From assembly GCA_963169105.1 (NCBI GenBank), contig OY720632.1, forward strand, positions 6,014,001 through 6,078,000: a stretch of DNA of 64,000 nucleotides. The letters are read 5' to 3'. The stretch comes from Ceriagrion tenellum. Taxonomy: Eukaryota; Arthropoda; Insecta; Odonata; Coenagrionidae. Below, piece by piece: positions 34,660-46,780 of the stretch; positions within the stretch are counted from its first letter, which is position 1, and every line of letters begins with the position of its first letter. The notes beneath the pieces are model-generated. The model saw only the letters and a program-made list of their open reading frames with translations, was not told the origin of the DNA and ran no database searches. Position numbers and translations under genes: made by a program.

Positions 34660-35450
34660 TACAACTTCTACATCTACGTACTACCCTAGGCACCGCCGCG
34701 TATGCGTGTGGCAAGGAGTGTTAGGACACCAGTCGTATTCAGGTGTAAAAGAAGGTTGTGAGAGGTGAAATGGTGAAGTATATAATGACAGTGTTTTGGG
34801 TCGAGCTCAGTTTTTAATATGGCCACTTATTGTGCGAGGAAAGAACAAAAATTTTACGTATCTGTACGGTGATGTATCTCTCTCTTATTTGTTCGCTTCT
34901 TTTGGATATAATATGGTGTGGCTTTTATTTTTTTGCCGGACGATTCTTCTGGCCCGTATGTTCCTGGAATCCCGATAGGCTGCTAAGCCTGTCATTAGGT
35001 TTTTCAGGGACCGTACCAACAGGACTTGGCATACATCCATGCTCTGGATGGTGAAAAACCCATCCAGGCGGGACTCGAACTCGCGACCCTCAGTTTAGCT
35101 GGCGAGGACTTTACCCCGCCGTGACCGGAGCCGGCATAAAATTTATACTCTCCTAGTCGCTCTGAATCACAGCTGATCTGGATTTTGTCAAGCAAACTAA
35201 GCCTAAAATGTAGCCTCCGAGTCTCTAGTGACTCCCAACCTAATCCTTCTCAAAGCTGTGGAACACAATACGTTCGATCGTGGCAGTTTTTAGCTGTGCG
35301 CTCAGCTTTCAATTGTATTTTATTCATTTATTTGGGTTAAATATTTTTACTAAGGTTCCACTATGTTCGCGGCGTATGTCGAGGCCTATCCAGTGCAAAG
35401 TAGCATCTATCTTTCCCTTTTTCATCTAGGACCTTCCTATTTCACGCGAG
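34660..35450 (-). pseudogene. LINE family A 3' fragment, copy 4, interrupted by a SINE
   Basis: 34663-34760 carries the TCTACATCTACGTACTACC tail and the GTGTGGCAAGGAGTGTTAGG block of family A. The C-terminal coding region appears in two parts, 34800-34900 and 35145-35450, with a tRNA-derived SINE between them. This copy is more diverged than copies 1-3. Confidence 0.7.
34922..35135 (-). mobile_element. tRNA-derived SINE inserted in LINE copy 4
   Basis: On the minus strand it begins GCCGGCTCCGGTCACGGCGG at 35135 and has a strong pol III B box, GGTCGCGAGTTCGAGTCCCG (about 35071-35090), preceded at tRNA-like distance by an A-box-like GGGTAAAGTCCTCGCCAGC. A non-tRNA body follows, and the 3' end is A-rich (about 34924-34933). 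It splits a family A LINE, which shows that it is the younger insertion. Confidence 0.75.
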
Positions 35451-37760
35451 ATGAAGGGGGGGTAAAATATGTTCGGAAATTTACGGCGTTGCATTGAATA
35501 CGGGATTGATCGGGCTACTAGAGGAAAGGCTTTCGGATAAAAATAAGAAGGGTGACGCTCGTGTTGGGCCAAATATTGAGTGTGCTGTGCACATTTTGAC
35601 TCCCGCGAATGAGTGAGCTTAACGCGGAGAATATCCATACTCATCGTGAAGAACTGTTTCGGGAGAACAGAGATACGATGGTGGAAGGCCTACGTTAGGA
35701 TCTGGTGGAATAGATTCAAGAGGCCCCTTCGTTTGGCTGAAATTGCTTGAAGATTTTAGGACATTTCAGAAGATTTTCAGGCTGACACGGAAGCTATCAT
35801 TTAAACTCCATACGATTTACAACTCTGAAACATAGAGAAGGGTTGAAATACGAATAAACGCTGCAGAACTATTTGGTACATGATAAATAGGTCCCTCACA
35901 TTATTGCTGAACATAGCAAAAGTTCAGCGAGACATGAAGACTTTATTGGCTCATTATTCTCTCGTCTCTTAATATTCCACTTTCTTTCTTTCCCCATTTT
36001 CATTTATATGTCCTTTTCCCTCCTTTTTTCCGTGGCTAGTATCCTTAATGGTAGTATGCAGTCGTATATGCTCTCATCTTTTCACATAGCGCACCCACAT
36101 CTCTTATATGTTGACATGTGTTTTTGCGTCTCCCTTACGGGCCCAGTTCTAAGGACTTGGGTTTAGTTGCCAATGTTAGCGAATGGAAGAATCGACTCAC
36201 TTTGTGCTGATTCAGTTTTGTTATGTTTTCTCTCTTCTATTTTCCTTTTATTTAACTGACTACTGCCTAACCGTTGAATTGCTTGTATCTGCATGATAGT
36301 CACTTGATGGGTTCATTTTAATTCATCCAGAAAGTTTATCTTATTACTATGTTACCGAATACTTGCCTCAACAGCCGACTGCGGAGTCATCCGCGAATGA
36401 TCCACTGGAAATTTCATGATGGAAAATTCATCCTATGTGACAGTCACTCGAAGTCTTCATTAGATAATTTATGTCTCATCGAATTCTTACCGTTATTGGT
36501 TGTCTACGTGAAAATAAAATGGTGGGTGGGCTAGTACCGCGATTAAAGGTTTACTTAATTATTTGAAAGTGATTTTGTGCGCCATTTTCAACTCTTTTAT
36601 TGTTCATTCTGTGTTCATACGCCCACAAGCACGGCCGAGAGAAAACGAGACGCTTATGTCAATCGGTCAGCAGTTAGGATCGCAATAGTCTTGGGAAAGA
36701 GAGCGTACAAACGTGATTTGAGAACTCGGACTTCGGGACCCATCCACGAATGAAATTCATCTCAAAATTCCTGATTTGTTTGATCGATGAGCTGCTCGCA
36801 TGTTTGCCGTGGACGATTCCCAAAAGAGAGCGCTGGATATGGCGTTTCGTTTTTTTTCTATCGCTCGTTCGAAACGTAGATCGAATAGGATGAAGCTATT
36901 GTTGCAAGAGAAGGAGAGGGTAAGTCGGATGTCACCATAGAGACGGGAAGTCGGAGTGAAAATTTGACCGTATATGATTCTAAATCGCGAGTCTTGGTGG
37001 GATGGGTGAGGAGGGGTAAATAGAGGGAAGGGGGGAAAATGAATTTTTAAGAGCTGGAAAAAATGCAGCGGGTGCCACATGAGGGCGAAAAATGGTATTC
37101 CATAATGAAATTAATTTGAAGTTGACCATTACGGGTGTTGGAGAGGAATTGTGCCCCAGTATTATTTTTTTTAATTGCAAATAATGATGAACTCCATACG
37201 GTATTCCATTAAATTTACTATCATGTGTTGCACAGAAAATCTATTTTAATGAGAGTTATAATTGAAGTGATTTGAGGTCATTTTTCCTAATGCCATGGGT
37301 GAACGTGGTTAATAGTTTCAAATTAAAATATGAGTTGTTCTTTCATGTTAAATTGAAATTTTACGCTTATTACCTAATTATGATGGATTATAAGCGCACA
37401 ATTTGTTGCTTGGACTAATTTCATTTTTCTCCCCTTATGACTCAGAAAAGGTCATTTGAATAATTGATAGTATTAGGCGTAACTTTGTGGAAACTGTTAG
37501 CATTGTAATGATTACACTTAACTTTGTTTTTCCATATATCTTTATTTGCTACGACCCGGGTTTGACGTTCCGCGTAATCTTCTGGTAATGTCTCTGCAAT
37601 TCAATATCACATGTTGTCCTGTAGAGTTCTTCCTTTCCCCCTCCTCCCTTCAATACTCAAGTAAGTGTATCCAATAGGGATCCCTCTTCACCTCTTTAAT
37701 TGTGTATATATATATATATAAAGGTCACAGGCGTGACTAGCAGTTACATATAGAGCACAA
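35451..37760. other. No gene recognised (2.3 kb)
   Basis: No coding family motif or repeat is recognised. G-rich and C-rich patches near 37010-37060 explain the Pro-rich frames there. A TA dinucleotide run is at 37707-37720. Confidence 0.35.
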
Positions 37761-37762
37761 AA

Positions 37763-37880
37763 AAAGTAAAACTCACAGAAATTTTTATATATTTCGGCGG
37801 ACACAACCGCCTTCATCAGAATGTTAGAAGGTAGTCTACACTACCTTCTAACATTCTGATGAAGGCGGTTGTGTCCTCCT
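37763..37880. mobile_element. 37-bp perfect palindrome with hammerhead-like cores in both arms
   Basis: 37799-37835 and 37840-37876 are perfect inverted copies separated by 4 bases. The minus-strand core (37791-37819) is CTGATGA-A-GGCGG-loop-CCGCC-GAAAT, a perfect 5-bp stem between the two boxes. The plus-strand core starts at 37856, but its second half is cut by divergence (CCTCCTCGG). Confidence 0.7.
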
Positions 37881-39490
37881 CGGTCCTCGGTAGGTGATAA
37901 ATAAGCGTGGAATTTTTCTAAGAGAGTTTTTCGTCATGTCTGCGGTAACCTTCCACAAAGTTACGCCTTCAACCATTGATTTTATTCGTGATGCGAGTTT
38001 CATGGATTTATTTTGCGATAAAATTTTACTTTTATTCCATAACTTAAGTGCTCAACGATTAGGCTGAGTAAATAACAGGAGATGAATTCACAAGATTAAT
38101 CAGAAATGGTGGGCGCGTTTCCTTTGATTGGCTATCGGTCGTCAAATTACCACTAAATCTGGTATAACTTGGACCCTAAAAGGGTTTTATTAAAGTATTT
38201 AATGGTGTGAACCGATGGAGGTTTTTGAAAATGACCTGATACGTGATGTTATTCCCTCTGTTGTAATTTTTGCTGTTCATTTAGACTTAAATGGAGTCAC
38301 TACTCCCTTGGAATTTTTACTCTACGATAATTTGGTTTTGAGGGTAGTTACTAAGAGTTGTATTTGTGTGAAATAAATACTTAAAGGTGGAATATATTTT
38401 TGTGGATACCTATATATTATGTGCTCAAAAATCTCGATCAATGTATTCTAATCCCGAAATAAACTATTCAATAAGATAAATGTTGTCAATCAGAAAAGCA
38501 TTTTGTAAAAAAATGAAATGCAAGCTGTGCATCTGAGTTGAAAGTAAAACAATTGCCCTTGGTTTAACAGCGAGTGTGTGTTCCATAGTTTGGTTTAACA
38601 TCCATCTTGCTCTTCAACTTGATTGAATTTCAAAATCCGCGCGCTAACGTTTTCAATGAGCGACTAGGTCGCAGTAACTTCGCTAGTTCAATTCCTTATA
38701 ATCCAGCCCTTATTAGTGATTGGAAAACGCAACATTTTCTTTCACTTAATCGCATGCAATGTCTCATTGCGTCGAGATTGCCACAAAACGTACCAGCTTA
38801 ATTCTGTCAATGTATCCACCTATCGTGAGCCAGAAACCTTAGCTGATTCATCGGACTGAAATTCTAGACGGTTTAATTTTTTTAAAGTAAATTTTTCAAG
38901 TAGAATTAAAATTTTCCACGTTTTAACGTCTTCGGCTCTCATCAGTAAATCTTCGCATATGGTAATTAAAATGTATTTACTTGAATTGATAGATTGACGT
39001 ATAAAAATTTCTTCCGAGTTAACTAGAAGCACAGATCCTAAAATACCAATTATTATTGAAATTGCTGGAGAGTAGAATATTTATGAAATCCTTTTTAATA
39101 GGGTTTTAGGTGAATCACGCCGTTACTCTACCATTTCTTACTCCTAGTCACACAAGTTTCAAACTGAAAGGTAGTCAGTAATGTCCTCTTGTTAATGACT
39201 TACCCAGCCTTATGCCGCCATGACAAGACATTGTAGAATGCAACTCAATCCTTATGAGCGATTCGGATTAAAGCCTCATCCAATTTGCACATCATTTCAC
39301 TCTGTAGCCTCAATCGGCGTATTTATCACGTCATATTCATTCATTTCTCTTTGAAGAGGAGGTTCTCTCTCCCTCCATCGAGCCTCACCTACACATCACT
39401 AATTCCAAAAATTATTCTCGCTGATTAACTACACACCGACATAATTAATTGGCTTTCCAATGTAAGTACGCCATTAATCATAAACAACTA
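37881..39490. other. No gene recognised
   Basis: AT-rich; 37890-38010 loosely resembles 4270-4470. No coding motif. Confidence 0.35.
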
Positions 39491-39495
39491 TCCCT

Positions 39496-40030
39496 CGTTA
39501 GAAAATGTTAGGAAAGGAAAACTTTGCAAATTCCACTTGGAGAAAGTTTAATGCACGACCCGGGTTTCAACACATTATGTCATCTTCAGGTGCAAATTAG
39601 AGAGTTTCAGTCGAATAGAAGTCACAGAGAGTGGAGGAGAATAGGAAGGGGAGGAAAATGGAATGGGGATTCATTGGCTGGAGGAGGGAGGGGGGTTGGG
39701 GTTGTGGGAAGGAGGGCGGGTGAGGGCGGAAGAAGGGGTTGGGGTGGGAAGGAGCGTTGCTGTGCAGGGAAGTCCACTGCGTCCGGGTACGTCATCGTCT
39801 GGGCGTAGGCTCACTCCTCTCTTCTCCGACCAATGAATGCCCAGCCACCTCCCTCCCCCACTCCAATTTCCTCCCCTTCCTATTCTCCTCCATTCCCTGT
39901 GACTTCTATTCGACTGAAACTCGGTAATTTGCACCTGAAGATGACATAATGTGTTGAAACTCGGGTCATGCATTAAACTTTCTCCAAGTGGAATTTGCAT
40001 AGTTTTTCTCTTCTAACATGGAAAATTCCA
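39496..40030. mobile_element. Palindromic foldback element (GAAACCCGGG type)
   Basis: Nearly the whole segment is one imperfect palindrome: arms 39496-39720 and 39805-40030 with a GC-rich centre. Near both ends is the pattern CTGAAGA...GTTGAAAC: minus-strand core 39564-39589, plus-strand core 39935-39960. Shared arm words are GGAGAAAGTTTAATGCA, TGCAAATTCCACTTGG and TTCAGTCGAATAGAAG. Open frames in it are mirror images on the two strands and carry no family motif. Confidence 0.75.
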
Positions 40031-40147
40031 CATTATTCACCCTGAAACCGTACGGTTTTTCAACTATTACTCATAAGAGTTATTATTTCACTCAACATGA
40101 TCTCTTTTTGATCATTTCATGCGAGTAAAACTTATATCGATTTAAGG

Positions 40148-40460
40148 GACGGGGATCGGGTTTGTGTGGTGGCTAGAGTACTGGCTAACCACACGAAAGA
40201 CCCAGGGTTCAAAAATCCCTGCAGTGGCGGATGTTTTTCAGAGGAAACCTGGTCCCTACTTGAGTGTCTTGTGGAGGGCACTTCAAGTACAGTACTCCGT
40301 CTGTCGTATGAGACGTTAAACCGTGGTCCCCTTGGCGCCTTTCGCTAAGAGCAGGCTAAAACCGACGCCGGGTTTCTATCCACCCATCCTCCCTCACCTA
40401 TCCCCTATAGCGCAAATGACCTTAGCCGTCGGTCGCCTCCCCAAATATCCAATCCAATCG
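40148..40460 (+). mobile_element. tRNA-derived SINE, copy 2 (near full length)
   Basis: Begins with a tRNA-like head: A box TGGCTAGAGTACTGG (40169-40183) and B box GGGTTCAAAAATCCC (40205-40219), the pol III internal promoter. The body with CTTGAGTGTCTTGTGGAGGG and GAGACGTTAAACCGTGG matches 17420-17713. It ends in CCAAT-type pentamers. Length (about 310 bp) and promoter boxes fit a SINE. Confidence 0.9.
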
Positions 40461-41330
40461 ATTTTAGGGAATGAAACCTGCTGATTCTTATCAGAAAATA
40501 GGGTCAAAGAGTTTTCTTAATTGTTATGGAGAACCCTGTGGAGTATTTCAATGTAAGAAGATTATGCATTACTTTAGGAATGAGAGCAAACGGCAAAAGG
40601 CTGTGAGAAGAATGATATATTGAGAGAGGGACGTCTGGATATGTTCCAAGTTTGCCCACCTCTGCTCGAAATGGCGCAAAAAGTAGGAATAATTATCCTA
40701 ATGCCCCTCTCAACCATTCATTCATTCAAATGAATAAACAAGAGAACCCCTCGAAATCGGGGAATAAGAGTGGCTTTTCAATTTTGGTCCTAAACCCTAC
40801 TTCCTCACAGTCCTTTAATTATTTATGATTGGTTGGAAAAAAATGCTAAAGTAAATATTTACCCTCTATCCGTCGGGTCGTCCTGAGGAACATAGGTCTC
40901 ACTATAAAGGCCTCTCTATCCCTTGATTCCCATACTCTTTCACTGTTCAAGTGGCGGCTAATTGGTTCGTTTACATTCAAATCCCTCAGAACTATCTCTT
41001 ACCCGTCCCTTTCCACCCCTTCGCCCGCCAAACCCTCGACGACCCTCCGTAATCCCTTTTATATTCATCCCGGCTCATCCAATTCGAATCCGGAAATCCC
41101 CCTCACTGCGTCTCTCCCCCCCCCCCTTCTCCACCGTCATTACTTCACAAACACAAAACAAACCGTTCCGCTCACTTTAAAGATCAAGGAATAAGAAATA
41201 GATACTGATATCAATTTGAAATGTCATTATTAAAAATACAATACCGAAACGGTAGTCTTGAAATCTGTAATAAAAATTCAGCCTTGTTGATCATTGAAGC
41301 TAACCTATGATGCCATGACCATTAATCGTG
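40461..41330. other. No gene recognised; C-rich patch
   Basis: Pro-rich frame at 40962-41180 lies in a C-rich patch with a poly-C run at 41118-41129 and has no family resemblance. Confidence 0.35.
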
Positions 41331-41776
41331 AATATATATTATGGATTCGGATGTTTGGCATTGTTGCCCAGGCTACGTGCTGCCTAAATTTCCACTTTTA
41401 GTTCACTCAGTCCTTGGCGCCACTTCGTTGAGTCTTTTCTGTTGTTATTGTAAATAGACGTAGTCAATTGTTGATTATGTGAGACTGGTGAATATTCAAT
41501 AAAGATCGAGGAGATATAAATTACTTGATGCTTTGAATAATATCTTGCTATTTTTGTTATCAAAAATTTTCTTTTTAAATGCTAGAGAGGAATTATCTAT
41601 TACAGGAAATCAGTAAGAGGTTAATGAAACAATCATCGTGTGCCGACAAAGTTGTTTGCCAGAATCAGATTATAAATGGGTTGCATTAAGCCCGTTCGGC
41701 TTAACTAAAGAATTTAGAATTCCTTGTTTAAACAGAACTTGCTTCGTACCAGGCTGCAAAACAGGGTATAAATTGC
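41331..41776 (+). pseudogene. THAP/P-like transposon remnant, copy 3
   Basis: Starts with the same inverted end as copy 1 (AATATATATTATGGATTCGG) and runs in homologous order to a frame encoding NRTCFVPGCKTGY (about 41733-41772), the start of a THAP-type zinc finger. It stops there and is replaced by a LINE tail. The 5' region shared with 15780-16240 (about 440 bp) includes GACTGGTGAATATTCAATAA- and CTTGATGCTTTGAATAATAT-like words. Confidence 0.6.
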
Positions 41777-41948
41777 ACTTGAGGGCCTTATACGGCCCCA
41801 AGGCCCTTGTTTTGTAGCCTATGCGTGAACCAGATATATCAAGTATCTTTCTGCCAAATTTTTTTGCAATCGATTCAGTGGTCTATGAGTGATTGAGTAA
41901 CAGACAGACAGATAGACACCTCTAGATTTTTACATATTAGTAAGATAG
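41777..41948 (+). mobile_element. RTE-type LINE 3' tail
   Basis: Contains CGATTCAGTGGTCTATGAGT, then AACAGACAGACAGATAGACA and TTTTACATATTAGTAAGATAGG. The 'GATTCAGTGGT...GTAACAGACAGACAGA...ATATTAGTAAGAT' ending is the standard 3' tail of RTE-type LINEs and the SINEs that use them. It abuts and truncates the THAP remnant. Confidence 0.7.
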
Positions 41949-42297
41949 GCGCAGAACGTATCAATTGAAATAGATGAATCCAAATAAACCATAATAAATA
42001 CATTGTGCGTGATATATATCGTTATATTTTGATTGCTATCGATAGTATACAATAAGTTCAAAGAATTTCAACGGGTACCTTCCGCTAGTATTCAATAAAA
42101 TATTCAGTTTTACATAAAATAATATAGCAAGTTAGAATTCCAAAAAATATTAGTTGAGAAAAAACATCATCTCTTCAACTGTAAGTCGAGTGAACACAAA
42201 GAAAATAATCCTTGCAGTGGTCATGAATAAAAGAAGGATCTTTTAAACTCTCTTCATCTATTTTTCTCAATAATTCCGGAAAGAAAATGCAATATAA

Positions 42298-42895
42298 AGC
42301 CTGAATCACACGATACTTGACCCTGTACAATTCCGAGGATGCAAGTTAGCATACTAGGACTTGTGCAAGGTCAAGTATCGTGTGATACGGACCAAGAATA
42401 CTGGAAATCCTGCATGATCGCTAGCATACAAGCTGGTATCCTTGTTTTCGTAATTGGTGCGGTACTAGTTTCATACTTACTCCTAGTAGAACCTAGTAGC
42501 CGCCGACCAATCACATTCGCTCTTTGCAATGCGGTCGTCAATTTTTGATGTCAGCGCCTCCATAGTCCCTCGTGACAATTACAATTTCCCGCGATCAAAT
42601 AAACAACTCAAACCTCACTACAAGACACAATGGCTTGGGTACCTGAGGCAATTGAGGTTGAGGAGCTGCAGCGGCTAATAGCCGTCGTCTTCGTTCGAAA
42701 TCATCCATTTCGGTCGTCAAACATCTTTCAGCGTCTGTACTAGATCAAAGATCTACTAAACAGATCTTGTGCAAGTTCAAGTATCATGTGATAGCTCCTA
42801 GGAAGGTTTCAAGCATGCTAGGTTTCGTACTAGAAATCCAGTACTCGCTAGCATCCTCAGACTTGTACAAGGTCAAGTATCGTGGGATCCAGGCT
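42298..42895. mobile_element. PIF/Harbinger-like non-autonomous element
   Basis: Flanked by TAA on both sides (42295-42297, 42896-42898), the 3-bp target duplication of PIF/Harbinger. Ends start AGCCTG / CAGGCT-like, and GGTCAAGTATCGTG recurs as a subterminal repeat at 42300-42325, about 42366-42386, 42770-42793 and 42867-42886. A short + frame from ATG 42630 (MAWVPEAIEVEELQ, 37 codons to a stop) may be the start of a lost transposon protein, as it lies at the element's centre after an AT-rich leader. Confidence 0.75.
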
Positions 42896-42898
42896 TAA

Positions 42899-44760
42899 GT
42901 TGGGTGGTTCATTTATTCGTCACAATGAGTGGTCCTCGAATCATCTCCGATGGAATACACTTTTTGACCTCGAGCCAAAACTCGCAGAAGGACAATGAAA
43001 AGTTTCTTCTGCGATGAACGAAGCACGCTGGAGGAGTTTTACTTGATGTGCCCGATATTCTACCACATTTTGTACTGCAAAGACTACAAACGTGGAAGTA
43101 GTTGACCTGGTGATAAAATGAAATATATGCTACAATTCAAAACAGTTTACTTGACATGGATGTTGGAGAATGAAGTACATGTCCTTCCGTGAATGCATTC
43201 TCTTTCACCAGATTCCCTAAATAATCATGCTATCTTAGGGATCAGCTGATTCTCACAAAACTCTTCAGCATATTACACTAATCTCTTCCCTTTTCCTGAA
43301 TATCATGGACCCGCTTCAATTCTAATAGTGATAAGGATTGCTCGGAGATTACTGCCGTTCGGAGGGGATTTAGTTGTTTAACTTTGCGGTATATTAATGT
43401 CGTACTTACTTTGTTTTTGTGATGGTACTTGTTGCTTTTATTCATTCCTGTAAACCTTCCGTTGACGAAATTTCACCCCAAAAATTCCTGTGATACAACC
43501 TACGAGGATAAATCTTTATTATATTGCGTCGTTCTGTCAGTAAAAGTCGACACAGGCGGTAAAGTGGTCATAAAATTAATCGTCGACGGGGTTACTTTGT
43601 GAATTTTTTCATTGGTATGGAATGAAGTAACTAAATAATTGATAATGATCATGTTTCTAATTTTAGTCTGAATGTATTACATTTTGGGGATAAAGATGCC
43701 AAATTAGTGTACCAATGAACTCACCTTTTTTGTCTACAAGAGTTCCCCCTCCTCCTTCTTCCGAATTATGTTTTCAAAACACTGACCTTGCTTCCTCCCA
43801 GTAAGCTTGCACATATTCACCTTACTTCCCACCCCAACCTCTTTTCCTTATTCCCCCCCTCCTCTGACTCAGTGTATAAACGCGTGAGACTGGTGGCCTC
43901 GTCGTTTAGTAACCTCTTGAAAATGACGCTATTGAAACCGGTTTAGGATAATAAACCGTGTGGAAAATTACCAATTTATTTCACTCCAAACCGTAAAGTG
44001 CTCGATTCAGTGGCTTGGGGCTCTGGTTGCAAAAGACTTTTGTCTCTGGGCATCTTATTCTTTAATCCTAGGACCGTATTTTCTCTTTGTAATTGAGATC
44101 CACTAAGAGTCTGTCTCTATGGAAATTTTCCTGTGGAGTTGTTGATGCGCTATCAAAAAGAATCTATAGGGAATTTCAAAATGGGCTACGTTACTTCTTT
44201 AAAGCAAGTAATACTTAGCTTCCGTTTCCTAGTTTTGGCTTTGGCCCCGTTGATTTCTCGCACAGTCATTATTACAAACCACTCTTGGTAAAATTCAGGA
44301 GTGATTTCGTTGACAACCGCAACGTGAGTGAAAGAAAGAAGATTGGCTGTGATTTTTCCGACCGTCATGTGACATTTTTTACGCGCTATCAATCCGCCAC
44401 GTTCCCTCAATCGTCTCAAAACTAATTTCCCACACATTAACTACGACATGAATGAAACAAGCTATTTTCAGTCTCAGTGAGGTTCGCATTGACGACAGTA
44501 TGGTGCAAATTGTTGCTCTGGTGTCGAACCGGAGTGTCCTTCCGGAATTTTCCTTTTGTTATCAATCAATCACTCTACCAATATGAGGTGGCATCTCATT
44601 ATATCGGTAGCACTTACGTCGGGGTTTCTACTGAATAGCATCCTAAACAAGTCACAGCAATGGGAAATGGGAGAGGAAAACCTGGAAAACCGTGGAAAGT
44701 GAGAAATTAGCGCAAAAATAATGCTTTTTCGAGGGCGAAATTCCAATAATGAAATATAAT
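42899..44760. other. No gene; one degenerate hammerhead-like motif at 43916
   Basis: No coding motif seen. At 43916-43938 CTTGAAAATGACGC...GAAACCGG resembles the GAAACCGG-type cores elsewhere, followed by GGTTTAGGATAATAAA. It is listed in the findings only. Confidence 0.35.
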
Positions 44761-44762
44761 TA

Positions 44763-44842
44763 TCCTTGGCCGGTACTGAAACCCAGATCTATCGATTTTG
44801 CGCCGAGTACTTTCGCCAGTTGAGCTCCCAAAGCGTCCTCCA
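44763..44842 (-). mobile_element. tRNA-like SINE head or tRNA pseudogene
   Basis: On the minus strand, A box TGGCGAAAGTACTCGG and B box GGGTTTCAGTACCGG are separated by a tRNA-like interval, but the sequence does not fold into a complete cloverleaf with an acceptor stem by eye. More likely the 5' part of a SINE than a working tRNA gene. Confidence 0.5.
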
Positions 44843-46062
44843 CCTCCTGTGGATTCCTGTGGCTTTCGGAGGAACTAGGTATTTGCAAGGCTTAAAGGTT
44901 CAAGTGGTCGCTTTATAAGTAAAAGAAATTTTTTTAAGAAGAAAGGAGTGCAATTTTAGCTTCTGCCTGCTGGTGAGTAAACAGGTTTTTAGTACTATGC
45001 CTAATTGAGGCAGCAGGTCTCTAATCTGGTGTCCAGCGGTGAATTACTCCCCAACGTATGACAGGAGTGAAGTTTAATGAAGGTGAGACTCAGTTTTTTC
45101 ATGGAAGCCCAATGTATTTAAGAGAGAATTTTGAAATTGCCCGGTCGCAAGTTACCCGTGTCACTGTGGGACGCCTGCTGTGGCGTTGCTGCAAGATGGT
45201 CGTATAGCTGCAATCAAATCGAATGTTTCAAATCCATAAATGTGCCTTCGTTTGGTAGACTGCGATTATGTCTTTCGAAGCAGAGGCAAATGGCGCCGCC
45301 ACCTATTTTGGCAATGAGTCCACCACCTTCCTATGTTTTAATCTCCCTCACCAACCTCAGAATGATAAATCCATCAGAAAAGAAGCCGATTATCCCATCG
45401 GGCGAGAGATGTTGCTTTCCATTCGTTGAGAAACTGTATTCCCCATAGCATGTGCGTTAATGTGCTATGGTGTTATTATTGAGCCTTATTTGAAACCTGG
45501 CACCTGAATAAGAGATAATTTTTGCCTGCGAAACATGATAAAAGTCCACAAATTACAAGATCTCTGGACTGTAGCAACCCTTTTCATATATGGGAGGTCT
45601 CAAAAGCTGTCGTTACATTTTCAAAAATTGTCGACTGCGTCTACGTTACCTCATTGCGATGGATGTTTAACCACGCTAGCGCTGCGAATTGTTATCAACC
45701 CGTGCAAACAATGTATCACAGGTGTTTTGGAATGGGGTTTTTCCTTCTCCACCGTTGTTATATCTCAGCAAACGGTGGTGGAGGAAATCGGCTTCCTCAA
45801 TTCGGGTGAGCGCTCCCAATTAAGCGGAAATGGCTCCTTAAATCAAACGGAGAAGGGGCAAAGATTCTTTGCAGAGGCCAAGAAATTACTGGAAAGGTGC
45901 CAAAGGGACCGCTCTATCCATATTTTTGGACGATTTGTAATTCTGCGTGGATATTGAAAGGAAGGTGGATAGGAAAGGGAGGAACTGCATCGTTGGGAAA
46001 CCCATGGTGTATCACTCACCGACGAAGAAGAGCAAACACCAAGAACTCTTGAAACATTTTTC

Positions 46063-46419
46063 ATGAATGCCAAAGATATGTTTGACCCCATGTTAAAACT
46101 TGGTGTGTCTGAACTGAAGTATGATATATGTGGTAGTGTGTATGCTAGTCAAACTGGGAGAAATTTTGTAACTTGGGTGTCTGAACACAAAAGGTGTTTG
46201 GCGAACAGCGATCCAAAATCTTATTTCGCCAAACGTGTAATGGAAGAATCCCGCCACTCCACATTTTATCTGAAAATCCTCCGTTTCCTGGATAAAGGAC
46301 ACCGTCTAGATGTGTCGGAACAGTGGGAAATACTAAAAAGAAAACGAGAGAAAATGAGCCTGTTAAATGAGAATGAATTTGTTTGTCATTCCCCTATTTT
46401 GGACACCATTTTAACTTAA
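46063..46419 (+). pseudogene. GIY-YIG endonuclease domain of a Penelope-like element
   Basis: About 118 codons remain open. Near the N-terminus is CGSVYASQTGRNF, the GIY-YIG-type core in which the family pattern CxxxYIGQTGR is modified (YASQTGR). WVSEHKRCL follows (family: TRxxEHKR, with the Arg here replaced by Trp), then YFAKRVMEE and LDVSEQWEIL, the later conserved helix, and a stop at 46417-46419. The GIY-YIG domain would nick target DNA for insertion. The start at 46063 is simply the first Met of the open segment, since the true protein continues upstream. The changed core residues suggest it is inactive. Confidence 0.85.
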
Positions 46420-46709
46420 CCTTACCTCCTCCAACAAACTACCCTTCCCCCAACCCCATCCATTTTCTCCCACCTGTTTTTCTTTGATCCTTCCTCAGTG
46501 TGACGCAGGTCTGGAGTGTTGACATAATTTGTCATGGACGAACAAAGGATCATATCCCAATTATGATTTTAGCCTCCCCCTCCTATCATTCCTCCTTACC
46601 TCCACCACAATCCCCCTGTGTTTTGTACTACTGTGTTTTGTACACTAATGTGTTTTGGCCAATTTATCTCTCAATATATATATGCACATGTCTGGTTATG
46701 TGAAAGATT

Positions 46710-46780
46710 AGTCGTACCTGATGATGAGTGCAAGACAATCGAGACACGCGTGGTACGATTTTGTAATAAAATGTAGACAG
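46710..46780 (+). ncRNA. Hammerhead-like motif at the Penelope-like 3' end
   Basis: CTGATGA, one T, then GAGTGC and a loop AAG, then ACAATC and GAGAC. The stem has mismatches and the second box has a G for A, so the copy is degenerate. It is the only core here that lies next to identifiable retroelement coding sequence. ATTTTGTAATAAAATG, like a poly-A signal region, follows. Confidence 0.5.

Noticed and set aside
35060..35135. Functional tRNA gene on the minus strand
   Set aside because: Good B box but no complete cloverleaf, and the sequence continues into a SINE body with an A-rich tail inside a LINE.
39524..40000. Two opposite-strand frames both starting MQIPLGESLMHDP
   Set aside because: They are mirror images caused by the palindromic element, not two genes.
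45131..45448. 105-codon frame upstream of the Penelope-like element
   Set aside because: No similarity to reverse transcriptase or any family that I can recognise; likely chance.
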